Part shown: positions 8,100-15,210 of the stretch, piece by piece
Numbering within the stretch: position 1 is the stretch's first letter
Layout of the letters: the number at the start of each line of letters is the position of its first letter
NCBI GenBank assembly: GCA_000990325.1
Contig: LBPS01000010.1
Span: 1 to 34,195 of the forward strand
DNA length: 34,195 nucleotides
Source: Candidatus Nomurabacteria bacterium GW2011_GWE2_34_25
GTDB taxonomy: Bacteria > Patescibacteriota > Minisyncoccia > Phycocordibacterales > UBA9973
Direction of reading: 5' to 3'
Program-made: the position numbers and the translations under genes
Notes under the pieces: model-generated
Seen by the model: the letters and a program-made list of their open reading frames with translations, nothing else
Told to the model about the DNA's origin: nothing
Databases searched by the model: none

Positions 8100-8429
8100 C
8101 TAATTAGCTTTAAAAAAGTTCTTCTTTAAAACTGTTTTTTTCTTTTTCATTACAATTGTCACCTCAGCACCATAGGCCCAACAACCAATGTCAATCTGAT
8201 CACAAGGCTCTAAAAGAGAAAATTTTGACATATTTTCTATTTCTTGAAATAAAACGATTTTTTTAAAGAACTTAATTTGTTTAGTTCCAATTCTTTCGTT
8301 TTTCAAAACATAGCTTCTTCTTTTGATATAGACAGAAGTGCCACCATCCCAATTATTTTCTTTAATCAGCATCTTCACAATCCCACAAATTATCCACTCC
8401 AAAAATCTGACAACAGTATTTTTCTTCAT
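8100..8429 (-). CDS. Orphan basic protein
   Basis: 109 residues from the ATG at 8427-8429. A GTG seven codons upstream (8450) is open but overlaps the -10 region, so it would precede the transcription start; I therefore prefer the ATG. The N-terminal stretch FLEWIICGIVKMLI is amphipathic or hydrophobic. The middle has a Lys-rich segment (IKRRSYVLKNERIGTKQIKF), and the C-terminal part reads as beta strands (DIGCWAYGAEVTIVMK) ending in a Lys-rich tail. No family recognised. A dedicated promoter and terminator flank it, and a perfect palindrome sits just upstream of the promoter. Confidence 0.6.
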   Translation of the reverse strand: MKKNTVVRFLEWIICGIVKMLIKENNWDGGTSVYIKRRSYVLKNERIGTKQIKFFKKIVLFQEIENMSKFSLLEPCDQIDIGCWAYGAEVTIVMKKKKTVLKKNFFKAN

Positions 8430-8454
8430 GGCTTTTGTTTTTAAATTCACTATA

Positions 8455-8484
8455 ACTATACACCTTAAAATTACAATCTGTCAA
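8455..8484 (-). promoter_or_regulatory. Promoter of the 8100-8429 gene
   Basis: Minus-strand TTGACA (8479-8484), 18-nt spacer, TATAGT (8455-8460). The expected start is about 18 nt before the ATG at 8429. Confidence 0.65.
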
Positions 8485-8498
8485 CCCCATATATCTCC

Positions 8499-8525
8499 CT
8501 AGTCCTAAGTGTGGCTTAGGACTAG
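8499..8525. repeat. Perfect 11-bp palindrome upstream of a promoter
   Basis: CTAGTCCTAAG and its exact reverse complement separated by TGTGG. It begins 14 nt upstream of the -35 box of the 8100-8429 gene and lies 10 nt before the tRNA -35. No T-run of terminator quality follows. It may be an operator or another hairpin insertion. Confidence 0.5.
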
Positions 8526-8535
8526 CTCTTTTGCC

Positions 8536-8564
8536 TTGTGAAAACTGCAATTTTCTGGTATTTT
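8536..8564 (+). promoter_or_regulatory. Probable promoter of tRNA-Glu
   Basis: TTGTGA (8536-8541), 17-nt spacer, TATTTT (8559-8564), about 20 nt before the mature tRNA 5' end. The boxes are moderately close to consensus. Confidence 0.45.
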
Positions 8565-8584
8565 GTATATGTAATTAATGTTTA

Positions 8585-8656
8585 GGCCCTATCGTCTATC
8601 AGTTAGGACACAAGCTTCTCAAGCTTGTAAGCTGGGTGCGATTCCCAGTAGGGTCA
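8585..8656 (+). tRNA. tRNA-Glu (anticodon CUC)
   Basis: 72-nt cloverleaf. The acceptor GGCCCTA pairs with TAGGGTC (one G-U); the D arm TCGTCTA...AGGAC is typical of bacterial tRNA-Glu. The anticodon stem CAAGC / GCTTG has loop TTCTCAA (CTC at the anticodon), and the T stem is CTGGG / CCCAG. Discriminator is A and CCA is not encoded. The T-loop reads TGCGATT instead of the usual TTCGAAT, so the near-universal U at position 55 is G. That is unusual and may affect pseudouridylation by TruB and the D-loop/T-loop contact. It stands alone, with a large palindrome starting at the next base. Confidence 0.92.
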
Positions 8657-8837
8657 CAACGCGCTAAAAATCTGCTCCTACAGCAGATTTTTAGCGTTGT
8701 GAAAGCGCAGTGATATTTTGTTAGTAAACAAAATCACGAGCTGGGGTCGGCAAGTACTTACATTTTTTACAATTTTATGAAGTAAAAAATTTAGTAACTT
8801 GTGACCACGTTATTCTGGCATGCGAAGCATACACATT
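8657..8837 (+). other. Structured non-coding region downstream of tRNA-Glu
   Basis: No plausible gene. Three strong hairpins follow each other. At 8657-8699 the arms CAACGC..CTAAAAATCTGCT and AGCAGATTTTTAGCGTTG pair over about 18 bp with a 2-nt bulge. At 8710-8737, GTGA/TCAC and TTTTGTT/AACAAAA are separated by a 2-nt bulge. At 8745-8806 there is a long stem with GGTC/GACC, CAAGT/ACTTG and ATTTTTTAC/GTAAAAAAT. A terminator follows. It could be the trailer of the tRNA transcript or an independent small RNA; no known RNA family is recognised. Confidence 0.4.
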
Positions 8838-8876
8838 AAAAAACTCTGCCTCGATAATCTGAGAGCAGAGTTTTTA
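8838..8876. terminator. Bidirectional intrinsic terminator
   Basis: Stem CTCTGC / GCAGAG extended by A-T pairs (8839-8849 with 8865-8875), with T-runs on both strands. It serves the tRNA transcript on the plus strand and the 8913-9281 gene on the minus strand. Confidence 0.75.
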
Positions 8877-8912
8877 TGTTTAATGTTTTATAAATTTGGA
8901 GTTTAGAAAAAT

Positions 8913-9281
8913 TTAATTTATTAAATAATCCGAATGTAATGTCGGAATATCGAACGTAAAATGTAGATACATTATAAGCAATGCATCTATATTTACTTTA
9001 TTAACTGCACGGGTTCCATCGGACCTGTGCATACCAGGATTAATCTTCATTCTATCAATGGCTATGGGAGAAAATTCAATAAGCGAAACTCTAAGTTTTT
9101 CTTTATCATTTTCTTCAAGCATGTTGTCTATTTTCCCCAGTAAAGGAATAATAATCTTGCTCACATTTTCAGCGGTAAGCATTTCACCTTTCATTAGGTC
9201 TAAAATACTGCGTAGAAGCAAGCCATTCCTATATTGATTGGCTTCTATCACCATAAATTCAATAAATTCCCTCTTTTTCAT
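8913..9281 (-). CDS. Orphan mostly helical protein
   Basis: 122 residues, no membrane segment or signal. Predicted mostly helical from composition (REFIEFMVIEANQYRNGLLL, LRSILDLMKGEML, VSKIIIPLLGKIDNMLEE), with a less regular part around INPGMHRSDGTRAVNK. No family recognised. The promoter at 9326-9354 is nearly identical, spacer included, to that of the next gene upstream (9457-10149), so the two orphan genes are likely regulated together although each has its own terminator. The start is the ATG at 9279-9281, about 37 nt after the expected transcription start. Confidence 0.6.
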   Translation of the reverse strand: MKKREFIEFMVIEANQYRNGLLLRSILDLMKGEMLTAENVSKIIIPLLGKIDNMLEENDKEKLRVSLIEFSPIAIDRMKINPGMHRSDGTRAVNKVNIDALLIMYLHFTFDIPTLHSDYLIN

Positions 9282-9325
9282 AGCTATTTCTTTTTAAATG
9301 TTTAAATTTTTTAACAATTTTCTTT

Positions 9326-9354
9326 ACACTACCCCAAAATCTACATTTTGTCTA
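9326..9354 (-). promoter_or_regulatory. Twin promoter block, copy 1
   Basis: Minus-strand TAGACA (9349-9354), 17-nt spacer, TAGTGT (9326-9331). The spacer AAATGTAGATTTTGGGG matches that of copy 2 (10180-10208) at 16 of 17 positions, far more than promoters normally share. Confidence 0.6.
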
Positions 9355-9401
9355 GGTCCAGTAATCCCCTTTTGTCTTGATTGTAATAAGAGAGGCACAA
9401 T

Positions 9402-9428
9402 AAAAAACACGACTATCAGATAGCCGTG
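9402..9428 (-). terminator. Intrinsic terminator after the 9457-10149 gene
   Basis: Minus-strand CACGGCTA / TAGTCGTG stem (8 bp, one G-U), 5-nt loop, then TTTTTT. Confidence 0.8.
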
Positions 9429-9456
9429 TGTGAATTATATTATATATAATTTTATT

Positions 9457-10149
9457 TTATGCTGGTTTTTTATTTTTTTGTTTGTATTTTATGAAATTCA
9501 ATCTCCCCCTTTCAAGCTCTTTTATTAAAGGAGCTGTGACTTCACTTTCAACCAAATGAACACTTTTGATTGTTTTAATAAAACAATCGTACCTTGCAAT
9601 GACTCCTTCTGCAGAAATTCTGCCACTTAAATCAAGATGCCTTCTGACTTTGTTAAAAATAGGTACAATGTAATCATTCAACTTTAGGGTAAATTTTGAA
9701 TTTATCCCCTTGGTTGGTTCTATAAAACTAGTGATATCTTCAAATTCTTCAATCAAGGTAAAAAGATTTTCCTTTTTACAAACTTCTTCGAATGGAAAAT
9801 CTTGATATCCCTCAGGAAATATTTCCTTGAGTGAGGGTAATTCTTCGTTCTCAATATTCATAGATGTCCGAATGCGATGAGCTATTTTATCGTCAAAGAT
9901 ATAGAAGAACTCATTTTTAATCTTTTGAATTTCCGGCTTTGAAATTTTGCCCATCTTGGCATTTTTCATAAGTAAATCAAAAAGTGTTTTTGTTCCCCAA
10001 AAATATATAGTCTCATCTGACTCCCGATAATCCCAAAGGACTTTCCACGCTTCATTTTTATGATACCGCTGTTTGTATATCAAATACAAATATAACAACC
10101 TTGCAATAACTAGCAAAAATACTACCAAAGCAATTTCTTTTGTTCCCAT
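9457..10149 (-). CDS. Orphan protein with N-terminal membrane anchor
   Basis: 230 residues. A single membrane segment at about 6-25 (ALVVFLLVIARLLYLYLIY) is followed by a basic stretch and a cytoplasm-type soluble domain, helical and rich in Glu/Lys (FWGTKTLFDLLMKNAKMGKI, KIKNEFFYIFDDKIAHRIRT, FEDITSFIEPTKG). No family recognised; a C-terminal KYKQKNKKPA tail is basic. The start is the ATG at 10147-10149. It has its own promoter (10180-10208) and terminator (9402-9428), and shares the promoter block with the 8913-9281 gene. Confidence 0.6.
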   Translation of the reverse strand: MGTKEIALVVFLLVIARLLYLYLIYKQRYHKNEAWKVLWDYRESDETIYFWGTKTLFDLLMKNAKMGKISKPEIQKIKNEFFYIFDDKIAHRIRTSMNIENEELPSLKEIFPEGYQDFPFEEVCKKENLFTLIEEFEDITSFIEPTKGINSKFTLKLNDYIVPIFNKVRRHLDLSGRISAEGVIARYDCFIKTIKSVHLVESEVTAPLIKELERGRLNFIKYKQKNKKPA

Positions 10150-10179
10150 GATAAAAGTTTTAAATGTGAATTTTTCTTC

Positions 10180-10208
10180 ACTTTACCCCAAATTCTACAT
10201 TTTGTCCA
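10180..10208 (-). promoter_or_regulatory. Twin promoter block, copy 2
   Basis: Minus-strand TGGACA (10203-10208), 17-nt spacer AAATGTAGAATTTGGGG, TAAAGT (10180-10185). Also shares TACTGGAC on the upstream side with copy 1. Confidence 0.6.
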
Positions 10209-10225
10209 GTAGCCTCATAATCTAT

Positions 10226-10260
10226 ATTAAAAATAACCATCCGTAAACAGATGGTTATTT
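10226..10260 (-). terminator. Intrinsic terminator of the 10686-10264 two-gene unit
   Basis: Perfect 11-bp stem AAATAACCATC / GATGGTTATTT with 8-nt loop. On the minus strand it runs directly into TTTTTAATA. It starts 4 nt after the stop of the 48-residue gene. Confidence 0.8.
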
Positions 10261-10263
10261 GAT

Positions 10264-10410
10264 TTAAAGATCCTCCATTTGGAGTCTCTTAATTTCCTTT
10301 TCGGGAACTCCTATTTGCCTGAGCTCCTCAACAGTAAATACTTTTTCGGGATCTGTGACTGTCGGTTCCATGGCATCCCAATTCTTTGTTTTTTTACTTT
10401 CTTCATTCAT
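10264..10410 (-). CDS. 48-residue acidic small protein
   Basis: Reads MNEESKKTKNWDAMEPTVTD then PEKVFTVEELRQIGVPEKEI and ends KRLQMEDL, 48 codons plus TAA. AGGAAA lies 7 nt before the ATG, one of the few Shine-Dalgarno-like sites in this window. It follows the 85-residue gene by 18 nt and is closed by a strong terminator 4 nt after its stop, so promoter-distal position, ribosome site and terminator all support a real gene. The FTVEELRQIGVPEKEIKRL stretch would form one or two amphipathic helices. No family recognised. Confidence 0.65.
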   Translation of the reverse strand: MNEESKKTKNWDAMEPTVTDPEKVFTVEELRQIGVPEKEIKRLQMEDL

Positions 10411-10428
10411 AATATTTTTCCTGTAAAT

Positions 10429-10686
10429 TTAAAATATAAGTATTGTTTCGTCTAGAGTACTTTTCTCTTTTTGAAAAAGTGAAACTTCTTCATCCGAGAA
10501 TTTAGTGTTTGATAGCACAAAATATGCATCAGGTTCATCAAGATTGTAAATACAAAGATGAGAGACCCCACAAGTGCAAGCAATAGCTACGGGAATATCA
10601 TTTTTATTTCTATAAACAATAGATATAGACCCTTGGCAATCAGCCGAAAATCTACTACCACTTCCAACATAAATGAAATTTTCCAT
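10429..10686 (-). CDS. Orphan 85-residue protein
   Basis: 85 residues, soluble, with three Cys (CQGS, CTCG) and one further Cys in LCIYNL, mostly beta-like in the first two thirds (NFIYVGSGSRF, SISIVYRNKNDIPVAIACT) and acidic after that. No family recognised. The start is the ATG at 10684-10686. First gene of a two-gene unit with the 48-residue gene. The 18-nt gap carries the latter's ribosome site. No clear promoter was found upstream; 10687-10765 is AT-rich with a small TCGCT/AGCGA hairpin near 10747. Confidence 0.55.
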   Translation of the reverse strand: MENFIYVGSGSRFSADCQGSISIVYRNKNDIPVAIACTCGVSHLCIYNLDEPDAYFVLSNTKFSDEEVSLFQKEKSTLDETILIF

Positions 10687-10765
10687 TATTATTTAGGATT
10701 TAAGAATTATTTTTTATTTTTATAAAGAACAAATATAATGTACAAAGTCGCTTTATCAGCGAATC

Positions 10766-10797
10766 TAAAAACCAGCTTTTTTGAAAGCTGGTTTTTA
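10766..10797. terminator. Bidirectional intrinsic terminator below murF
   Basis: 14-bp stem TAAAAACCAGCTTT / AAAGCTGGTTTTTA with a 4-nt loop; T-rich arms on both strands. It probably ends the mraZ-murF transcript, 160 nt after the murF stop. Confidence 0.7.
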
Positions 10798-10957
10798 GTA
10801 ATAAATAATGGAGTAGTTTTATTAACAAAAATCAACCTTCAAATTAAAAGTAAAGAAGAAATAGAAATTTCCCCAGAAGCTCTTATTTAAATTTTGATTT
10901 TTATTAATACTAACCATATTTATATATTTACATTTTTTTAAAATGAAGTCAAATAGC

Positions 10958-12265
10958 CTACCTATTCTCCCATTCCTTCTCTTGTCGACAGACGAGCTTG
11001 CTCTTAAGCTCTTTGTGAGCCATTATGGCCACTACGGCGCGTTCTAGTCGTACACCCTGCGATCCTTTGATTAAAACTAAATCCCCTTTATCAATAATTC
11101 CTTCTAAGAATTTAGCCACTGTTTTCGATGAGTCAAAACTATATAGCTCTTTTTTATTAAAACCATTTTCAATAGCTCCCTCTGCAATAAATCTTGCTCT
11201 AGGTCCTACAACAACTAAAATATCTGCAACAGAAGCAATCTCTTTCCCTAAATTGTGGTGTTCTTCTTCCGTATAACGACCTAGCTCGAGCATGTCTCCT
11301 AGAACAGCAATTTTCCTTTTCCCTTTCATATCTTTCAAAACTTCCACAGAGGCAAGGGCTGCTACAGGAGAAGAATTGTAAGTGTCATCTATAATCATAG
11401 AATTATTTATCCCTTCTATTAGAGAGAGTCTACTGGGCGGAGTATTGTATTCACTAATATAATTTATAGAGGCCAGTAAATCACAGCCAACCTCCGCTGC
11501 AACAGCAATTGCGGCCAAAGCCGAACCAACAAAATTCATTCCAATGATATTGGGCAACATCACTGGGAAAGTATGGCCATCATGCTCTAGCTTGAAACTA
11601 ATACCACGAGTTATCTCTACTCCTTCGACAGTTGTATTTAAATAAACTGGATAAGTAGCTTTATAGGTAGCATTATCATTGAAACCATAAGAAACTGTGG
11701 TGCGATTGGCCTTATTGTGAATATTATAAACTTTTTCATCGTCATGATTTAAAACCAAAATGCCGTCTTTTTTAAGTGCAAAGGCCAAGGCACTTTTCTC
11801 TTCAATGATACTTTCAACACTTTCAAAAAATTCCACATGAACAGGCTTATCGGGGAAACGAGTGATAACTACAATATCAGGATTAAGCCAAGGAGCAACA
11901 TTGTTCTTGATATCTCCTGGTTTACCAACACCAACTTCCAATATTAAATATTCTGGATAAGATTGTCCAATTAAAATAAGTAAAAACCCCGATATTATAT
12001 TTTCAATCCATATGAAAGGATTGCTCCAACCGTTCTGACAACCTAGGATCGTCAAGGGTAAACCAATCTCACTATTAAAACTCTTCTGACTTTTTCTAAC
12101 AGTTTTAAATTGAGAAAGAACGGTAAAAATAGCATCCTTGGTGGAAGTCTTACCAACTGAACCAGTGATAGCAATGATCTTTGGTTTATATTTTTTAAGA
12201 ACAAGTCTTGCTTGCCAAGTGACAATCTTAACTATTATTTTTTTAAAGATATTTTTGAAATTCAT
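10958..12265 (-). CDS. murF: UDP-MurNAc-tripeptide--D-Ala-D-Ala ligase (N-terminally reduced MurF)
   Basis: 435 residues; adds D-Ala-D-Ala to UDP-MurNAc-tripeptide in the last cytoplasmic step of precursor synthesis. The ATP loop AITGSVGKTSTKDAI is at about 33-47, followed by Mur-ligase middle-domain motifs (ILEVGVGKPGDI, VITRFPDKPVHVEFF) and the C-terminal domain (MIIDDTYNSSPVAALAS, AVLGDMLELG, LIKGSQGVRLERAV). The standard MurF has a separate ~80-100-residue UDP-binding N-terminal domain before the ATP loop. Here only about 30 residues, amphipathic and basic, precede it, and a hydrophobic stretch (ISGFLLILIG) lies at about 90-100. Last gene of the mraZ cluster, 7 nt after ftsI. A related Mur-ligase-like activity cannot be excluded. 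Confidence 0.85.
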   Translation of the reverse strand: MNFKNIFKKIIVKIVTWQARLVLKKYKPKIIAITGSVGKTSTKDAIFTVLSQFKTVRKSQKSFNSEIGLPLTILGCQNGWSNPFIWIENIISGFLLILIGQSYPEYLILEVGVGKPGDIKNNVAPWLNPDIVVITRFPDKPVHVEFFESVESIIEEKSALAFALKKDGILVLNHDDEKVYNIHNKANRTTVSYGFNDNATYKATYPVYLNTTVEGVEITRGISFKLEHDGHTFPVMLPNIIGMNFVGSALAAIAVAAEVGCDLLASINYISEYNTPPSRLSLIEGINNSMIIDDTYNSSPVAALASVEVLKDMKGKRKIAVLGDMLELGRYTEEEHHNLGKEIASVADILVVVGPRARFIAEGAIENGFNKKELYSFDSSKTVAKFLEGIIDKGDLVLIKGSQGVRLERAVVAIMAHKELKSKLVCRQEKEWENR

Positions 12266-12272
12266 AATTTAT

Positions 12273-13982
12273 TTATCGATCAGGCGGAACATTATAATAA
12301 TTTAAAAGAAACTTGGTTATATTCATAAATGAGGGGATCAAACTTTGCGAAGCATATTGGACTCCTTTTGGATTTTTCAAGAATATAAAAACAATAAATT
12401 GTGGATCATAAGCTGGGAAATAACCAAAAAATGAATGAGTGTGCCGATCTGTATAATAACCCTTACCATTCTCCATCGCCACCTGAGCTGTTCCAGTCTT
12501 TGAACCAACACTATAGTGTTCAAATTTATGAGCCCCACCATCATAGGCCTCGAAAACATGGACGAGCATTCTATTTATCGTCTCAGATGTCTCTTCCTTT
12601 ATTATACCAGATTTAGCGATAGGATACTCTAAGATTTTTGAGGTTCCGTCATTGTACCTGATTTGTTTAACTAAGTGTGGAGTTATTGCGTTTCCACCAT
12701 TTATAATTGAAGAAAAAGCCTTAACAGCTTCAATTGGCGTCATGGCAATACCCTGTCCGAAAGACGCATTGGCATATTCAATATCACGAGGACTTTCTAA
12801 ATTTTTTATAAGACCGGATGTTTCATTTGGTAGATCTATTCCCGTTTTGTTCCCTATACCATAAGCTTTCATGTATTCTCTAAATTTATCATGACCAAGC
12901 TTATTCTCAGTAAAAACCATCCCCGTATTTAAAGATTGATCAAGTACTGTTTGCATTGAGACAACTCCTCTGCCCTTTTTATCAAAGTTATAAATATCTT
13001 TTTTGTTGACTGTCACCATTCCTTTATCTAAATAAGTAGTGTCGGGCATCACAGCCCCTGCGTCTAAAGCAGCCGACATCACAAGTGGCTTAATAACCGA
13101 ACCAAATTCTAAGACATCTTCAACCATTATATTTCGATAAATGCTAGGATTTTTTACCTCTCCAAATTTATTTAAATTAAAATCAGGCATTCCGGATATC
13201 GCATATATCTCTCCGGTTTGAGGATTCATAATAATACCGCCCGCTTGATCTGCATTCCATTTTTGGAAAGCATAACTGAGTTCAGTTTCGAGTGAATGTT
13301 GGGTATTGGGCTCTATGGTTGTTACTATATCTCCTTGTTTTTTGACATCTTTTATTGAATCTTTGATATTTGAAAATACTTCAGCAAAAAAGTTTACATA
13401 AGCCACATCCTTTGGTTTTGACAAAGTATCATTATAAAAACGTTCCAATCCATACTGGCCCACTTTATCATCCCCTTTGTATGCCAAAAACCCCAGTGTA
13501 TGTGAAGCAAGAGAACTTCCAGGATAAAAACGCCAATTATCTTTAAAAATGGAGACTCCGGGTATTTTCAAATTATCAATTTCCGTCGCCTGCTCCTTGC
13601 TTAGATGAAATGCTACTTCTTCATATGGATCGTTTTTCTTGCTTGCTTTTAACAGAAAGGCTTCATAATTAAGCTCCATGTAAGGGTCAAGACTTTCGTA
13701 TGTCTTATCTACATCTATTATATTTTTTACATTTATAGCAATTTTAAAACCTGAAGAGACTGTCCCAGCAGCTACCAAAGAATTATCTTTTTTTGTAAAA
13801 AATATAGATCCGCGATCAAAAATATTACCAGAAGGAGTCGCGTACTGCCTGTCTGCTTTATTTGTATATAAATTTTTGTGAATTATTTGTACAAAAAATA
13901 ATTTAGAAATGAGAATAATGGCAAATATTAAAATAAGGATAGAAACAATTCTTATTCTTGATTGAAACGAAGATAGATTCAT
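12273..13982 (-). CDS. ftsI: Septal penicillin-binding protein (class B transpeptidase)
   Basis: 569 residues. One N-terminal membrane anchor (about 11-33), a pedestal/dimerisation part, then a transpeptidase domain with all three active-site motifs: S295-V-I-K298, S350-L-N352 and K495-T-G497. It cross-links septal peptidoglycan outside the membrane. Position between the FtsL-like gene and murF, as in dcw clusters, supports FtsI rather than the elongation PBP, which is encoded separately at 19064-20761. Its ATG overlaps the stop of the upstream gene by one base (TAATG), indicating translational coupling. Confidence 0.92.
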   Translation of the reverse strand: MNLSSFQSRIRIVSILILIFAIILISKLFFVQIIHKNLYTNKADRQYATPSGNIFDRGSIFFTKKDNSLVAAGTVSSGFKIAINVKNIIDVDKTYESLDPYMELNYEAFLLKASKKNDPYEEVAFHLSKEQATEIDNLKIPGVSIFKDNWRFYPGSSLASHTLGFLAYKGDDKVGQYGLERFYNDTLSKPKDVAYVNFFAEVFSNIKDSIKDVKKQGDIVTTIEPNTQHSLETELSYAFQKWNADQAGGIIMNPQTGEIYAISGMPDFNLNKFGEVKNPSIYRNIMVEDVLEFGSVIKPLVMSAALDAGAVMPDTTYLDKGMVTVNKKDIYNFDKKGRGVVSMQTVLDQSLNTGMVFTENKLGHDKFREYMKAYGIGNKTGIDLPNETSGLIKNLESPRDIEYANASFGQGIAMTPIEAVKAFSSIINGGNAITPHLVKQIRYNDGTSKILEYPIAKSGIIKEETSETINRMLVHVFEAYDGGAHKFEHYSVGSKTGTAQVAMENGKGYYTDRHTHSFFGYFPAYDPQFIVFIFLKNPKGVQYASQSLIPSFMNITKFLLNYYNVPPDR

Positions 13983-14305
13983 TAGCGCATAGCAACATGA
14001 GTAATAGTGCGAGTAGCAAAGATATTTGACTTCATATCTACAAATCCACGAGAAGTAGCAAGAGCCTTATTTATATTATTCATATCACTTAGATAAGTAA
14101 GCTCAAGTTCACTGATATTACTCCCTAGAATTCTAGCTTCATTTTCAAGTGACTTACGAGCAACCACATTGAAAGTAATAGAGCCAATCATATAAATATA
14201 AACAACAGAAAGGGTTATAAGAGAACCCACCAGAATTTTAAATAAAATCATCTGTGTACTTGTATTCCCAGCTATGTTATTTGCTATTGCTTTTGTTTTA
14301 CTCAT
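13982..14305 (-). CDS. FtsL-like bitopic division protein
   Basis: 107 residues: a cytoplasmic N-terminus of about 20 residues, one membrane segment (about 22-45, ILFKILVGSLITLSVVYIYM) and an extracytoplasmic part with heptad-like spacing (ARKSLENEARILGSNISELE), the architecture of FtsL. Sequence similarity to FtsL is too low to be sure, as is usual for this family. The call rests on topology, size and position between rsmH and ftsI, where ftsL normally sits. Stop and ftsI start overlap by one base. Confidence 0.65.
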   Translation of the reverse strand: MSKTKAIANNIAGNTSTQMILFKILVGSLITLSVVYIYMIGSITFNVVARKSLENEARILGSNISELELTYLSDMNNINKALATSRGFVDMKSNIFATRTITHVAMR

Positions 14306-14315
14306 ATTAATTTAT

Positions 14316-15209
14316 TTATATTTTTTCTAATAATCTTAACTTGGCGCTACGTGATCTTGGATTTATTTTTAATTCGCTTTCCTGTGGAATTATGGGCTTT
14401 TTATTTATAATCAATGCTTTTCCCCCTTCTCTTAAGGCCACAAAGGCTCTCTTTACAATTCGATCTTCTAAGCTATGAAATGTAATCACCGACATTCTTC
14501 CTCCTATTTTTAAACAATTAAAACCTTTCTCAATAACCTGTTCTAAATTTGAAAGTTCACTGTTGGTAGCAATTCGTAAAGCTTGGAAAGTTCTCGTTGC
14601 AGGATGAATTCTCATGCCTATATAATTCTTCCCTACGGCTTCATCGATAATCTTTACTAAATCAAAAGTAGTAACAATCTCCTTCTCGATTCTCGCTTCT
14701 ACTATCTTCTTGGCAATTTTACGAGAATACTTTTCTTCACCAAAACCATAGATAATGTTGGCGATACTTTCCTCCCCCCAAATATTCACAATATCTTTGG
14801 CTGTTAAATCTTCGTCTGTGGGATTTTTCTTCATGGTCATCAGCAATGGTTCATCCTTTAAGAAAGAGAAACCTCTGCCAGCGACTTCGAGTTGAAAAGA
14901 ACTAATCCCTAAATCAAGCAAGATTCCATCAACCTTTTCAATATTTAAATCTTTCAAAACTTTATCAATGTCTTGGAAGCCTGCGTTAATGAATTCAAAA
15001 TCATTTGGGCTTTTGCCAATGAGCTCTTTTGTGCGAGCAAGTGCATCTGAGTCAAGGTCAAGGCCTATAATCTTTATACTCGCTCCATGGCGTTTGATCA
15101 TTTCACTCGTATGTCCACCACCACCAAGAGTACCGTCAATGATAATGTCGCCACTCTCAATAGCTAGGCCATCGATCGATTCATCTTTCAGTACAGGTAT
15201 ATGATTCAT
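14316..15209 (-). CDS. rsmH: 16S rRNA (cytosine1402-N4)-methyltransferase
   Basis: 297 residues. SAM-binding loop GTLGGGGHTSEM at about 26-37, acidic residue in GLDLDSDAL (49-57), DGILLDLGISSFQLE (94-108), and the family signatures MRIHPATRTFQALRI and VITFHSLEDRIVK. N4-methylates C1402 of 16S rRNA, the residue RsmI (6668-7363) methylates on the ribose. It lies 1 nt after the mraZ stop, the classical mraZ-mraW order. Length is normal. Confidence 0.96.
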   Translation of the reverse strand: MNHIPVLKDESIDGLAIESGDIIIDGTLGGGGHTSEMIKRHGASIKIIGLDLDSDALARTKELIGKSPNDFEFINAGFQDIDKVLKDLNIEKVDGILLDLGISSFQLEVAGRGFSFLKDEPLLMTMKKNPTDEDLTAKDIVNIWGEESIANIIYGFGEEKYSRKIAKKIVEARIEKEIVTTFDLVKIIDEAVGKNYIGMRIHPATRTFQALRIATNSELSNLEQVIEKGFNCLKIGGRMSVITFHSLEDRIVKRAFVALREGGKALIINKKPIIPQESELKINPRSRSAKLRLLEKI

Positions 15210-15210
15210 A

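Noticed and set aside
8362-8550. A 62-codon minus-strand frame overlapping the 8100-8429 gene
   Set aside because: It covers the promoter and palindrome of that gene and has no ribosome site; it is a shadow frame.
10798-10890. Protein-like 30-codon open stretch on the plus strand ending TAA
   Set aside because: No start codon of quality, no ribosome site, and it begins inside a terminator hairpin.
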